Assembly (NCBI GenBank): GCA_013178275.1
Contig: JABLWZ010000007.1
Span: 62,001 to 126,000, forward strand
Length of the DNA: 64,000 bases
Origin: Bacillota bacterium
GTDB lineage: Bacteria; Bacillota; Ch66; Ch109
Direction: 5' to 3'
Positions 20,258 through 30,035 of the stretch are shown here, one piece after another (the first letter of the stretch is position 1; each line of letters begins with the position of its first letter). The translations under genes and the position numbers were made by a program. The notes beneath the pieces are model-generated. The model was not told where the DNA came from. It ran no database searches and worked only from the letters and a program-made list of their open reading frames with translations.

Positions 20258-20757
20258 CCCAGACCCTCCTGCTCCTTTATATGTTTTAAGGCTTTAAGCA
20301 AGCACCGCTTGAGTTCGCCCTTCACCTCCCGGTAAACAGTGACCGGGCTCCCCAGCGGATCGGTGATGTCCCAGGTCTTCCGGTCCTTTCCCCGGTTCGT
20401 TCCTGCGCCGTGCAATCCCTTTTCCGCAAGCTCCTTGAGCAGATACATCTTTTTCTCCGCCCAGGGTGCGATACCCAGCACGTGTTCGCGGTTCCTCCAG
20501 GTCATGGTGATGATCAGGTCAGCCTCCTCCACCATCTCCGGGGTCAAAGCCCGAGCTCGGTGAGCAGCAAGGTCAAGGCCTTCCTCCCCCAACACCTCGA
20601 TAGCGGCCTCGCTGGCCAGGTCCCCGGGAACGGCGTAGGTGCCGGCGGAACTGACCACCAGGTCGAGGTCCAGCTGCTTCAGCAGGGGTTTAGCCAGGGC
20701 TTCCGCCATCGGGCTGCGGCAGGTGTTACCGGTACAGACAAGCAGAATCCTTTTCAT
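20254..20757 (-). CDS. ywlE: Low-molecular-weight protein phosphatase (YwlE-type, likely protein-arginine phosphatase)
   Basis: 167 aa. P-loop CTGNTCRS at residues 8-15 (catalytic Cys8, Arg14) and a later aspartate loop WDITDPLG (Asp133 the likely general acid). Thr12 in the P-loop is the residue known to favour phospho-arginine over phospho-tyrosine in YwlE. Conserved position beside rpiB (ywlF). No mcsB or clpC partners are in the window. ATG at 20757 follows GGGGAGG. Confidence 0.88.
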   Translation of the reverse strand: MKRILLVCTGNTCRSPMAEALAKPLLKQLDLDLVVSSAGTYAVPGDLASEAAIEVLGEEGLDLAAHRARALTPEMVEEADLIITMTWRNREHVLGIAPWAEKKMYLLKELAEKGLHGAGTNRGKDRKTWDITDPLGSPVTVYREVKGELKRCLLKALKHIKEQEGLG

Positions 20758-20769
20758 AAGCTACCTCCC

Positions 20770-21315
20770 CTAAAAAAACATCTTTATTCCCAGGATAATC
20801 AGAACCACTCCCCCGAGCAGTTCCGCCCGGTTCCCCAAAAAACGGCCGATATAGCGGCCGAACACCAGTCCGGCGGCGGTCATCAGACCGGCGGTGACCC
20901 CGATCAGCCCGATGGTCAGCGGGAGTCCCATCGAAAACGCGCCCAGGGAAAACCCAGCCCCCAGGGCGTCGAGGCTGACGCTGACCGCCAGCAGCAGCAG
21001 TCCCCCGATACCGTAGTAGTTGCGTTTAAGATCGTCAAGGTCTCGCTCGGGGTTCAGCCCATCCCACAGGAGGTGGATCCCCAGGGCCAGCAGAACCGTC
21101 GCCCCCAGCCACACCGCGTACCTGCCCATCAGTGAACCCAGGTATTCCCCCACCAGGAACCCCGCCAGAGGCATAAAAACATGAAAAATCGAAATCGTTC
21201 CCGAAAGCACCAGTATCTCACGCCGGGTCACCCGGGTCATCCCGATCCCCACCGCCAGCGACAGCGCGTCGGTTCCCAGGGCCACAGCCACCAGAAGCAC
21301 AGTGAACAACTCCAT
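20770..21315 (-). CDS. mntP: Putative manganese efflux pump MntP
   Basis: 181 aa, six predicted membrane helices in two similar halves. Each half carries the acidic motif of the family: ALGTDALSLAVGIGM near residues 13-27 and AVSVSLDALGAGFSLG near 110-125. MntP exports Mn2+ from the cytoplasm. It matches the position of ywlD in Bacillus, between ywlC and ywlE. No yybP-type riboswitch was recognised upstream. Confidence 0.9.
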   Translation of the reverse strand: MELFTVLLVAVALGTDALSLAVGIGMTRVTRREILVLSGTISIFHVFMPLAGFLVGEYLGSLMGRYAVWLGATVLLALGIHLLWDGLNPERDLDDLKRNYYGIGGLLLLAVSVSLDALGAGFSLGAFSMGLPLTIGLIGVTAGLMTAAGLVFGRYIGRFLGNRAELLGGVVLIILGIKMFF

Positions 21316-21338
21316 CTAAAACCTGTAGCCTCCCTTAA

Positions 21339-21436
21339 TCGGTGGTCGGTGGTCAGTCGTCGGACTCGATGGAATTTGCTTTGCAAATTCCTACTATTTG
21401 TTTACCGACTACCGACTACTCACTACTGACTACCGA
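21339..21436. repeat. Palindromic dispersed repeat, copy B
   Basis: The core palindrome GGAATTTGC-TTT-GCAAATTCC (21371-21391) has stuttering GGTCGGTGGTCAGTCGTC and ACCGACTACCGACTACTC flanks. It is in opposite orientation to copy A (17861-17958). The repeat supplies the last codons and stop of the ywlC gene. Confidence 0.65.
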
Positions 21437-22476
21437 AACGCTGCTCTACGCAGACGGTTCATGATCGCTGCCCCGATCCCCCGCTCGGGGAAGCTCTCGA
21501 CCAGCACCAGGTCCAGCCGCATCTCGTCGGTCAGCCGCAGGGCCTGGTAAAGATTGGCCGCCACCTGCTCCAGGTCCTCCCGGCTTCCCAGGGAGCAGCG
21601 AAAATCCGGACCGCCGTCTCCCGACGGCAGCTCCTCCAGCATCTCCCGGCTCCCCAGGAGCCCTGCCCGCCTGCCCTCGGCGTGGACCCGACCCAGCACC
21701 CGCCGGGCCTGCTCCACCATCTCCCGCGGCTCACCTTCCAGCAGCACCAGCGGGGAATCCGGCGCGTAGTGCCGGTACTTCATCCCCGGCGAAGGAGGCG
21801 GGTCGGTTTCGTTCTCCAGGCCGGCGGCGGTATCCACCGGCCCCAGCACCTCCTCCAGCATCTCCCGGGTCACCCCGCCGGGGCGGAGGATCATCGGTGG
21901 CGTACGGGTCAGGTCCAGAACCGTCGACTCCACGCCCACCCCGGTCGGACCGCCATCGAGTATTACATCTATCATGCCCTCCAGGTCCTGTTTTACATGC
22001 TCGGCATTGGTAGGACTCGGCTTCCCTGACCGGTTCGCGCTGGGAGCGGCCAGGGGAACCCCGGCTGCCCGGATCAGGGCCTCCGCCACCGGGTGGGCCG
22101 GCCAGCGCACCGCCACCGTGGGAAGGCCCGCGCTCACCTCGGGCGGGACGTCAGGGTGGCGGGGGACCACCAGGGTCAGCGGCCCCGGCCAAAAGCGCCT
22201 GCCCAGCTCGTAAAGAGCGGGAGGCGCTTTTAAAGTAAGCATATCTATCTGATGCCAGTCAGCGATATGGACGATCAGGGGGTTGTCGAGGGGGCGTCCC
22301 TTGGCGGCGAAGATGCGGCTGATGGCGGCCGGGTTGGTGGCGTCAGCCCCCAGGCCGTATACAGTCTCGGTAGGAAAGGCCACCGTCCCGCCGGCACGCA
22401 GCACCCGGCCCGCCTCTTCCAGGAAGAGCGGGTTCGGGTCGCCTGGTTCTACCTTGTAGCAGCAGGTAGCGCACAC
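21430..22476 (-). CDS. ywlC: Threonylcarbamoyl-AMP synthase (Sua5/YwlC/TsaC family)
   Basis: About 348 aa. Makes threonylcarbamoyl-AMP from threonine, bicarbonate and ATP for tRNA t6A37. The YrdC domain (to about residue 215) has FPTETVYGLGADA, AKGRPLDNPLIVHI and APSANRSGKPSPT; the C-terminal Sua5 domain follows the SPGMKYRHYAP linker. The start is uncertain. GTG at 22476 gives the usual length ahead of the first strand but lies 14 nt from AGGAGG; the frame opens upstream at GTG 22512 (overlapping prmC), and an ATT sits 5 nt after AGGAGG. Two nearby cysteines (CATCC) near the N-terminus are unusual. Confidence 0.93.
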   Translation of the reverse strand: MCATCCYKVEPGDPNPLFLEEAGRVLRAGGTVAFPTETVYGLGADATNPAAISRIFAAKGRPLDNPLIVHIADWHQIDMLTLKAPPALYELGRRFWPGPLTLVVPRHPDVPPEVSAGLPTVAVRWPAHPVAEALIRAAGVPLAAPSANRSGKPSPTNAEHVKQDLEGMIDVILDGGPTGVGVESTVLDLTRTPPMILRPGGVTREMLEEVLGPVDTAAGLENETDPPPSPGMKYRHYAPDSPLVLLEGEPREMVEQARRVLGRVHAEGRRAGLLGSREMLEELPSGDGGPDFRCSLGSREDLEQVAANLYQALRLTDEMRLDLVLVESFPERGIGAAIMNRLRRAAFR

Positions 22477-22508
22477 GTTCTCAATCGAAACCTCCTGGCG
22501 GTAGCAAA

Positions 22509-23465
22509 TCACGTTCTCACGGGATCAGGCCCCGGGCGGCCGGCGCGCATTACCGGGCGCAGAACCCTGCGCGGCGGGGACTTCCTTCGCGCGATCAGGA
22601 CCCGGTCGTGCCCCGCGTAATCGGGGATCACCCTCACCGGCTCCCAGGACTCGGGAGAAAACAGCCTACCTGCCGCACGGGCTTGTCCGCTGCCCAGTTC
22701 CAGCAGCAGTACCCCCCGCGGGGCCAGGAGCTCCACGACCTGGGGAACCAGCTTCCGATAGAGGGCGAGTCCATCCTTGCCCCCATCCAGGGCGGCGATC
22801 GGTTCATACAGCACCTCTCGCGGCAGGTGGGGCAGGTCGCCCGCGGCGATGTAAGGAAGATTGGCCGCGATCAGGTCAAAACCCTGCCTCTTGTCCCTAA
22901 CGGATCCCAGGAGATCACCCTCCAGAAACTCGATCCGCCGCTCCACCCCGTGCAGAGCGGCGTTCTGCCGCGCCACCTCCAGCGCGTCAGGGGACAGGTC
23001 GATCGCCGTCACCTGGACGTTCGCGAACCGCTTGGCCAGGGTGACCGCGATGTTGCCGCTCCCGGTCCCCACATCGGCGACCAGCAGCGGCCGCTCTTCC
23101 CTTTCCGGGGCGAACTCCTCCAGGTGCCGGATCGCCCACTCCACCAGCACCTCGGTCTCGGGGCGGGGTATCAGCACCGACCGGTTGACCTTGAAGGCCA
23201 GGGACATAAACTCCTTTTCCCCCAGCAAATAGGCGGTGGGAATCCGGTCGGCCCGATGCCGGATCAGGGAGCGGTAAGCCGAAAGCTCGGTCGCCTCCAG
23301 CGGTCGGTCCAGGTCCATATAAAGCTCCACCCGGGTCCGGCCCAGGGCCTTTCCCAGCAGCAGCTCGGCCTCCAGACGGGGCTGCTCGATCTGGGCCCGC
23401 TGCAGGTAGCCGCCGGTCCAGTTCAAGACCTCCCTGATAGTCCAAACCTTGGCCGTATCCGCCAT
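22509..23465 (-). CDS. prmC: Release factor glutamine methyltransferase PrmC/HemK
   Basis: 318 aa. Methylates the GGQ glutamine of release factors; its likely substrate RF1 is encoded just upstream. An N-terminal helical domain (about 1-90) precedes the SAM-binding motif DVGTGSGNIAV. The glutamine-binding motif reads NLPY here instead of the common NPPY; the asparagine and final Pro-Tyr are kept, so activity is plausible. The C-terminal 25 residues are basic and extended (RRKSPPRRVLRPVMRAG). ATG at 23465 with GGGAG upstream. Confidence 0.95.
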   Translation of the reverse strand: MADTAKVWTIREVLNWTGGYLQRAQIEQPRLEAELLLGKALGRTRVELYMDLDRPLEATELSAYRSLIRHRADRIPTAYLLGEKEFMSLAFKVNRSVLIPRPETEVLVEWAIRHLEEFAPEREERPLLVADVGTGSGNIAVTLAKRFANVQVTAIDLSPDALEVARQNAALHGVERRIEFLEGDLLGSVRDKRQGFDLIAANLPYIAAGDLPHLPREVLYEPIAALDGGKDGLALYRKLVPQVVELLAPRGVLLLELGSGQARAAGRLFSPESWEPVRVIPDYAGHDRVLIARRKSPPRRVLRPVMRAGRPGPDPVRT

Positions 23466-23507
23466 GACTCTCCCTTCCGGTTTTTATAATTAAAAAAAGC
23501 TTGATAA

Positions 23508-24567
<1,060 letters not shown>

Positions 24568-24575
<8 letters not shown>

Positions 24576-25503
24576 CTCCGAACACCTCAACATCCTTAAA
24601 GCTGATTCCCTCGATGGTCAGGACCTGCTTCAGCGCGGTCAGCGCCACCTCCAGCTGCTCGTCGTCAGGCTCCTTGGCGGTAAAATGCTGCAGCCAGAGC
24701 CCGGGCGCCGTCAGCACCCTTCCGAACCAGCCGTCCTGGTGCCGGCTGGACCACTTGATCACCTCGTAACCCAGACCCGCCACCAGCGGCAGCAGGACGA
24801 CCCGCGAACCGAGCTTCCACCAGATCGTGCCGTTGCCCAGGAAAGAAAACACCAGGATGCTGGCCACCATCACCACCAGCAGGAAGCTGGTGCCGCATCT
24901 GGGGTGCAGGATCGAATAACCGCGCGCGTGATCGACCGTCAGCGGCACCCCCGCCTCGTAGGTGTGGATGACCTTGTGCTCCGCCCCGTGGTACTCGAAA
25001 ACCCGCTGGATATCCCGCATGCGGGAGATCGCCACCACGTACAGCAGGAAAACCGCGATCCGCAGCACACCCTCGATCAGGTTCTGCATGAAAACATTCG
25101 GCACCCACCCCCGGACGAAGTGCACCGCCCCGGTGGGGACCACCACGAACAGCACCACCGCCATCACCACCGCCACGATCATCGCGATCGCCATCTCCCA
25201 GGAGCTGATCTCCTCGCCCTCCGCCTCCGCCGCCTGGTTGGCGGAGTAGTTGAGCGCCCTCAGTCCCATCAGCATGGACTCGATCAGAGCGATAAAACCG
25301 CGCAGGATGGGCAGCTTCAACATGGGGTAGCGCTCACTCCAGGGACGGAGCCGCTCCTCCTCGATAACGATGCTGGCGTCGGGCCGGCGGACCGCGATGG
25401 CGATATCGCGCTTGCCGCGCATCATCACCCCTTCGATCACCGCCTGGCCGCCATACTGGAAGATATCCCCGTCTTCTTTTCGTAAAATGCTGACAGCGCC
25501 CAA
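24568..25503 (-). CDS. DUF1385 (YqhQ-like) membrane protein
   Basis: 311 aa. Starts with the family signature [23 protein letters not shown] (visible as [14 protein letters not shown]), then four or so membrane helices (about 105-130, 140-165, 205-250), and a [13 protein letters not shown] motif followed by [11 protein letters not shown]1385 proteins are widespread in Firmicutes next to rpmE and prfA and have no firm function. TTG at 25503 with AGGGGG upstream. Probably co-transcribed rpmE-DUF1385-prfA-prmC. Confidence 0.9.
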
Positions 25504-25583
25504 ACCGCGCCCCCTTTCCCTCCATAGAAAAACAGCAGAGCTTCAACCACTCTGCCGACAGTAGTTTTTACTTCAATACCAGT

Positions 25584-25787
25584 CTACTTCAAGCCGTACT
25601 TCTTCTTGAACTTGTCTACCCGTCCGCCCGTGTCGACGATACGCTGCCGGCTGCCGGTGTAAAACGGGTGACACTGCGAGCATACCTCAACCTTCAAATC
25701 CTTGCGGGTGGAGCCCGTCTCGAACTTGGAACCGCAAGCACAGGTTACCGTAGTCTTAAAATAGTTGGGGTGAGTCTTCTCCTTCAT
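25584..25787 (-). CDS. rpmE: 50S ribosomal protein L31, zinc-binding type
   Basis: 67 aa. The four zinc ligands of C+ L31 are present: Cys16 and Cys18 (TCACGS), Cys36 and Cys39 ([10 protein letters not shown]). The C-terminal [14 protein letters not shown] is typical. ATG at 25787 follows GAGGAG. This is the zinc form rather than the zinc-free YtiA-type paralogue. In the conserved rho-rpmE-prfA neighbourhood, although rho is about 20 kb away here because of the inserted transport and cobalamin loci. Confidence 0.97.
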   Translation of the reverse strand: MKEKTHPNYFKTTVTCACGSKFETGSTRKDLKVEVCSQCHPFYTGSRQRIVDTGGRVDKFKKKYGLK

Positions 25788-25926
25788 CTGGATCTCCTCT
25801 CTAAGCCAGGGATCAACGGAATCTCTTCACTGACCCGCGCGCTCCGGTTAAGACCCCTAGTAATTTGACGGTCAGCAGTAGGTATTATAGCATAACCCTC
25901 AGGGTCGGGCAAGCGGCTTTATTATT

Positions 25927-27189
25927 CTACCCTTTAGGCCTCGTGTAGTTCCCGATCTCCACCCCCGGCAGCTCCTCGCCCAGGACCTCCAGGAAGGCCG
26001 GCACCCCCAGCGGCTCCTCGTCCAGGTTGGGCGCCAGCCCCAGGAACACCTCGGGGTCCAGGTTCAGGTTGCGAACCTGGATCAGGGAGAGCCCGGTCTC
26101 GCGGACCAGCTCGATCAGCGCCTCGGTCTCCGAAGGAAGGTCGGTCACCCCCGGGAAGTGCAGCAGGTTCAAGGACACCCGCACCCCCGCGTCCACCGCT
26201 GCCCTTATCGACTCCTTCACCGGTCTCAGGTCGTACCCCTGGGGCCGGTGATAGGCCTCGTAGAGGGCGTCATTGGCGCTCGCCAGGCTGACCCGCATCG
26301 CGTCCAGGCCGGCTCGGGCCAGTTCCCTGACCACCTCGGGCCGGCTGCCGTTGGTGTTGATGTTGATCGTACCCCGGTCGGTCCGCTCCCGGATCGCCCG
26401 CACCGCCTGTACCAGGTCCTTGCCCCGCAGCAGCGGCTCCCCCTCGCAGCCCTGGCCAAAACTCACTATCCCCAGCTCCGCCTCAGCCAGGTGGGCCGCC
26501 GCTGGGCCGGCAGTCTCCTCCATCGTCGGCGCGAACCCTATCCTCTGCTGTGGGGAGGGGCAGCACTCCGATTCCTGCAGCGAGATGCACCCCACACACC
26601 CAGCGTTGCACGCTGGAGAGACCGGGATGCCCGCCTCCCAGCGGCGGTAAAAAAGGTTCTGGGCCGTAAAACACGAATACTCACGGGCGCAGCGCCCGAG
26701 CTGCTCCAGCACCCGGTTCCCGGGAAACTCCGCCTGGCGCTCCCGGATCAGCCCCGCCAGGTCCTCCCGGTCGTAAAACCGGGGGTTCCAGCGGTGGTCC
26801 TCGTCCGTCTGGCGCGCGGCCACCCAGCAGGCCCCGTCCTTGAACCCCACCGCGCAGTAGCCGAAAAAGGGCAGGGTCCCCACCCCGTCCCGCCGGGAGT
26901 ACCCCGGCAGCAGGGTCCGGGTATAGCCCTGCGGGAGCAGCGCCGCCACCGCCTGGACCGGTCTCCTCGACCTCAGCCCCGGCTGGTGCTTCAGGCTCGC
27001 GAAGCACCCTTCCCGGTTGATGCCCACCGGCTGACGCCCGGGCAGCAGCACCAGGGAAGCCCCCTCGGGCAGGGGGATCATCTCCGACCGGTCAGGCTCC
27101 ACCAGCCTGGTTCCCAGGCGGCCGGCCATCGACCACTCCGGCCAGTCGTAGATTTTACCCGCTTCATCGGCAAAGACCAGGCTGAACAA
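25927..27189 (-). CDS. Radical SAM protein with a long N-terminal extension
   Basis: 420 aa. The radical SAM cluster motif is C194-NAG-C198-VG-C201, unusually far into the protein. It is followed by GQGCEGEPLL (GGE-type SAM-binding strand), NINTNGSRPEVV and MRVSLASANDALYEAYHRP, as in PflA/MoaA-type enzymes. Residues 1-185 form an unrecognised domain with MPLPEG-like and LLPGYSRRDGVGTLPFFGY stretches. Extra cysteines (Cys209, Cys210, and Cys167/Cys173 upstream) might hold another cluster. There is no C-terminal SPASM cysteine set. TTG at 27189 has GGGAGGGG 6 nt upstream. Substrate unknown. Confidence 0.8.
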   Translation of the reverse strand: MFSLVFADEAGKIYDWPEWSMAGRLGTRLVEPDRSEMIPLPEGASLVLLPGRQPVGINREGCFASLKHQPGLRSRRPVQAVAALLPQGYTRTLLPGYSRRDGVGTLPFFGYCAVGFKDGACWVAARQTDEDHRWNPRFYDREDLAGLIRERQAEFPGNRVLEQLGRCAREYSCFTAQNLFYRRWEAGIPVSPACNAGCVGCISLQESECCPSPQQRIGFAPTMEETAGPAAAHLAEAELGIVSFGQGCEGEPLLRGKDLVQAVRAIRERTDRGTININTNGSRPEVVRELARAGLDAMRVSLASANDALYEAYHRPQGYDLRPVKESIRAAVDAGVRVSLNLLHFPGVTDLPSETEALIELVRETGLSLIQVRNLNLDPEVFLGLAPNLDEEPLGVPAFLEVLGEELPGVEIGNYTRPKG

Positions 27190-27466
27190 GCGAATCCCCT
27201 CCCCCTGAACATTCTAACACAAACCCCACCCGGCGGGGACTCATTTACTTTATTGACACCATAAACGAAATATATACCCGGCTGATCTGATTCTTCTTTT
27301 AAACGTTCGATCCCGGTTTCCGCCGGCCGCGCGCTTTTTCCGCATGATACGCCCCGGTATCGAGTGAGAAATATAGAAAAATATAGAAAAATTAATATAT
27401 GACAGGAATTATTAGAATTGATGTAGAAATAATGTACGTTTTACTATTTATAACCGGGGGATGAGC

Positions 27467-29098
27467 ATGAAAAAAGGCTTTCGCTACAACCGAATAGTGC
27501 TTGTTTTGCTGATTATCTCTTTGGTGACCGTCAGCACCAGCTGCGGTAAAAAAACCGAGCCACCCAATCAGGCGGTCACCAAGCCGCAGATTATAACCTA
27601 CAACCTGGCCAGCGAGCCCAAGACCCTGGACCCCGCCAGCACCACCGGGGTCATCGAGGGGACGGTGGAGATGGCCCTGCTGGAGGGACTTACCCGCTTA
27701 AACCCCAGCCGTGTGCCGGAGCCGGCCATGGCCGAGACCTGGACAGTAAGCCCGGACGGTAAAACCTATACCTTCAAGATCCGTGAGAACGCCAAATGGA
27801 CCAACGGGGACCCGGTGACCGCGCGGGACTTCGAGTATGCCTGGAAGCGGGTGCTTGATCCCCAGACCGCCGCTCGTAGCAGCTACCTCCTCTTCGGCAT
27901 CAAAAACGCTGAAAAGTTCAACAACGAGGAGGCCAAGGTGGAAGAGGTCGGGGTCCGGGCCGTTGACGAACGCACCCTGAAGGTGGATCTGGAGACCCCC
28001 CTCCCCTACTTCGTCTCCCTGGTCTCGATGCCCAACTTCTACCCCGTCAATTCCAAGGCGGTGGCCAAAGGGGAAAACTGGTACGCCACCCCCGAGGGGA
28101 TGGTGGGCAACGGCCCGTTCGTGATGGAGAAGTGGGAGCACCAGCAGAAGATAATAATGAAGAAAAATCCAAACTACTGGGATGCCGCCAAGGTAAAGCT
28201 CGAACAGCTGACCTTCGTCATGGTCGAGTCGATAGACACCGGCCTGACCATGTTCGAGACCGGGCAGGTGGACATCCAGGATGAGGCCCCGGCCCGCCAG
28301 ATACCGCGGCTGCAGAGCACCGGCAGCCTCCGCCTCGACCCCGATCCCAGCGTCTACTACTACACCCTGAACTGTAAGCAGACGCCCCTGAACGACCCAC
28401 GGGTCAGGAAGGCCCTGTCCTACGCCATCAACCGCAAGGTGCTGGTGGAGAAGGTGACCCAGGCGGGAGAAAAGCCGGCCCTGGGCTTTGTGCCCTACGG
28501 GATTCCCGACGCCTTGCCGCAGAACGACTTCCGTCAGGTAGGCGGAGACCTGTTCCCCGACGGGGACGTCGCGCAGGCCCAAAAGCTCCTGGCCGAGGCG
28601 GGATACCCCGGGGGCAATGGATTCCCCAAACTCACCCTGCTCTACAACAACCAGGAGAACCACAAGCTGATGGCGGAGGCCATCCAGGAGATGTGGCGCA
28701 GCGGCCTGGGCATCCAGATCGAGCTCCGGGGCGAGGAGTGGCAGTCCTACCTGGACAGCCTCGACGGCCAGCGTTTCGATATCGCCTGGACGGGCTGGCA
28801 GCCCGACTACCTCGATCCCATGACCTTCATGGAACTGAACACCAGCGACAACAGCAACAACCTGGGGGCCTGGTCCAACCCCGAGTACGACCGGCTGATC
28901 AACCAGGCCAAGGAAAGCGGCGACCAGAAGACCCGGATGGATTCCATGCACGCGGCGGAAAAGATCCTCATGGACGAGATGCCGGTCGTCCCCATCTACA
29001 GCTACGTCAACCCCTCCCTCTACAAGCCCGGGGTCAAAGGGGTGTTCTACCCGCTGCTGGGGAGTTACCAGGAGTTTAAGTGGGGATACGTCGAGTAA
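27467..29098 (+). CDS. Oligopeptide ABC transporter substrate-binding lipoprotein (SBP family 5)
   Basis: 543 aa from ATG at 27467, which lies 6 nt after GGGGG; an ATG at 27461 directly abuts that site. A lipoprotein signal with lipobox VSTSC (acylated Cys26) is followed by the family-5 pattern: EPKTLDPA, FKIRENAKWTNGDPVTARDFEYAWKR (shown in part as KWTNGDPVTARDFEYAWKR), NPNYWD, and DPRVRKALSYAINRK. Closest in style to OppA/DppE peptide binders, though nickel or other cargo cannot be excluded. First gene of a five-gene importer operon on the plus strand. Confidence 0.92.
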   Translation: MKKGFRYNRIVLVLLIISLVTVSTSCGKKTEPPNQAVTKPQIITYNLASEPKTLDPASTTGVIEGTVEMALLEGLTRLNPSRVPEPAMAETWTVSPDGKTYTFKIRENAKWTNGDPVTARDFEYAWKRVLDPQTAARSSYLLFGIKNAEKFNNEEAKVEEVGVRAVDERTLKVDLETPLPYFVSLVSMPNFYPVNSKAVAKGENWYATPEGMVGNGPFVMEKWEHQQKIIMKKNPNYWDAAKVKLEQLTFVMVESIDTGLTMFETGQVDIQDEAPARQIPRLQSTGSLRLDPDPSVYYYTLNCKQTPLNDPRVRKALSYAINRKVLVEKVTQAGEKPALGFVPYGIPDALPQNDFRQVGGDLFPDGDVAQAQKLLAEAGYPGGNGFPKLTLLYNNQENHKLMAEAIQEMWRSGLGIQIELRGEEWQSYLDSLDGQRFDIAWTGWQPDYLDPMTFMELNTSDNSNNLGAWSNPEYDRLINQAKESGDQKTRMDSMHAAEKILMDEMPVVPIYSYVNPSLYKPGVKGVFYPLLGSYQEFKWGYVE

Positions 29099-29104
29099 AA
29101 AGCT

Positions 29105-30031
29105 ATGCTGACATTCCTGTTGCGGAGAATGCTGACCATAATCGCCGCGGTGCTGCTGGTCTTCACCGTTACCTTCATCTTTTCCCTGGCCCTGCCGGGG
29201 GGGCCGTTTAACGAGGACAAGAACCCTCCCCCCCAGGTCAGGGAGTACCTCCGCGAGAGGTATCACCTGGACGACCCGCTGGGCAAGCAGTACCTGGACT
29301 ACCTCGGCTCGGTCGTCCGGCTGGACCTCGGTGCCTCCTTCAAGTACCAGGGGCGGTCGGTCAAGGAAATAATCACCGAAGGGGCCAAGGTCTCGGCGGC
29401 GCTGGGGGCTGTGGCCCTGCTGCTGGCCCTGGGCGCGGGCCTCGGCATCGGGGCCGCCATGGCCCTGACGCGGCGTCCCTGGATAGAGAAGACACTGTCG
29501 TTCCTGGTCGCGATCGGCCTATCCCTGCCCAGCTTCGTGCTGGCGGGATTTTTATTGTACATCTTCGCCTATAAACTGCGATGGCTGCCGCCGGCGATGT
29601 GGGGCACCCCCCAGCAGGCGGTCCTGCCGGCCCTGGCCCTCGCGGCCTGGCCCGCCGCCACCATCGCGCGCCTCAGCCGGGAGACGATCCGGGACGTGAT
29701 GCGGCAGCCCTTCATCCTGGCCGCCCGGCTCAAGGGGCTCCCCCGCCCCTTCCTGCTGGTGCACCACGTGTGCCGCAACGCGGCGATCCCCATCCTGGCA
29801 TACCTGGGTCCGATCATCGCCGCCACCCTGACCGGGAGCTTCGTGATAGAATACATCTTCGCGGTTCCCGGGATCGGCCGGCACTTCGTTTACAGCGTGA
29901 TGAACCGGGACTACCCGCTGATCATCGGGCTGACCGTCTTCTACAGCTCCCTGTTCATGGCCGTGAACCTGCTGGTGGACCTGGTCATCCTCTGGGCAGA
30001 CCCCCGGATAAGACTCTACAAGGCAAGGTAA
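29105..30031 (+). CDS. Oligopeptide ABC transporter permease (OppB/DppB)
   Basis: 308 aa. Typical first permease of peptide importers: N-terminal helix, then six membrane spans overall. The N-terminal region has YLRERYHLDDPLGKQYLDYL, and the cytoplasmic EAA-type loop reads RDVMRQPFILAARLKGLPRP (ATPase coupling site). The C-terminus carries FVIEYIFAVPGIGRHFV, a hallmark of OppB/DppB. ATG at 29105 is 6 nt after the binding-protein stop; its ribosome site (AAAAAG, within the stop region) is weak, so coupling is likely. Confidence 0.93.
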   Translation: MLTFLLRRMLTIIAAVLLVFTVTFIFSLALPGGPFNEDKNPPPQVREYLRERYHLDDPLGKQYLDYLGSVVRLDLGASFKYQGRSVKEIITEGAKVSAALGAVALLLALGAGLGIGAAMALTRRPWIEKTLSFLVAIGLSLPSFVLAGFLLYIFAYKLRWLPPAMWGTPQQAVLPALALAAWPAATIARLSRETIRDVMRQPFILAARLKGLPRPFLLVHHVCRNAAIPILAYLGPIIAATLTGSFVIEYIFAVPGIGRHFVYSVMNRDYPLIIGLTVFYSSLFMAVNLLVDLVILWADPRIRLYKAR

Positions 30032-30035
30032 GCAG

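Noticed and set aside
27698-29266. Long minus-strand open frame opposite the peptide-binding lipoprotein gene
   Set aside because: The plus strand holds a clear lipoprotein of a complete transporter operon; the antisense product is Val/Leu/His-rich without motif.
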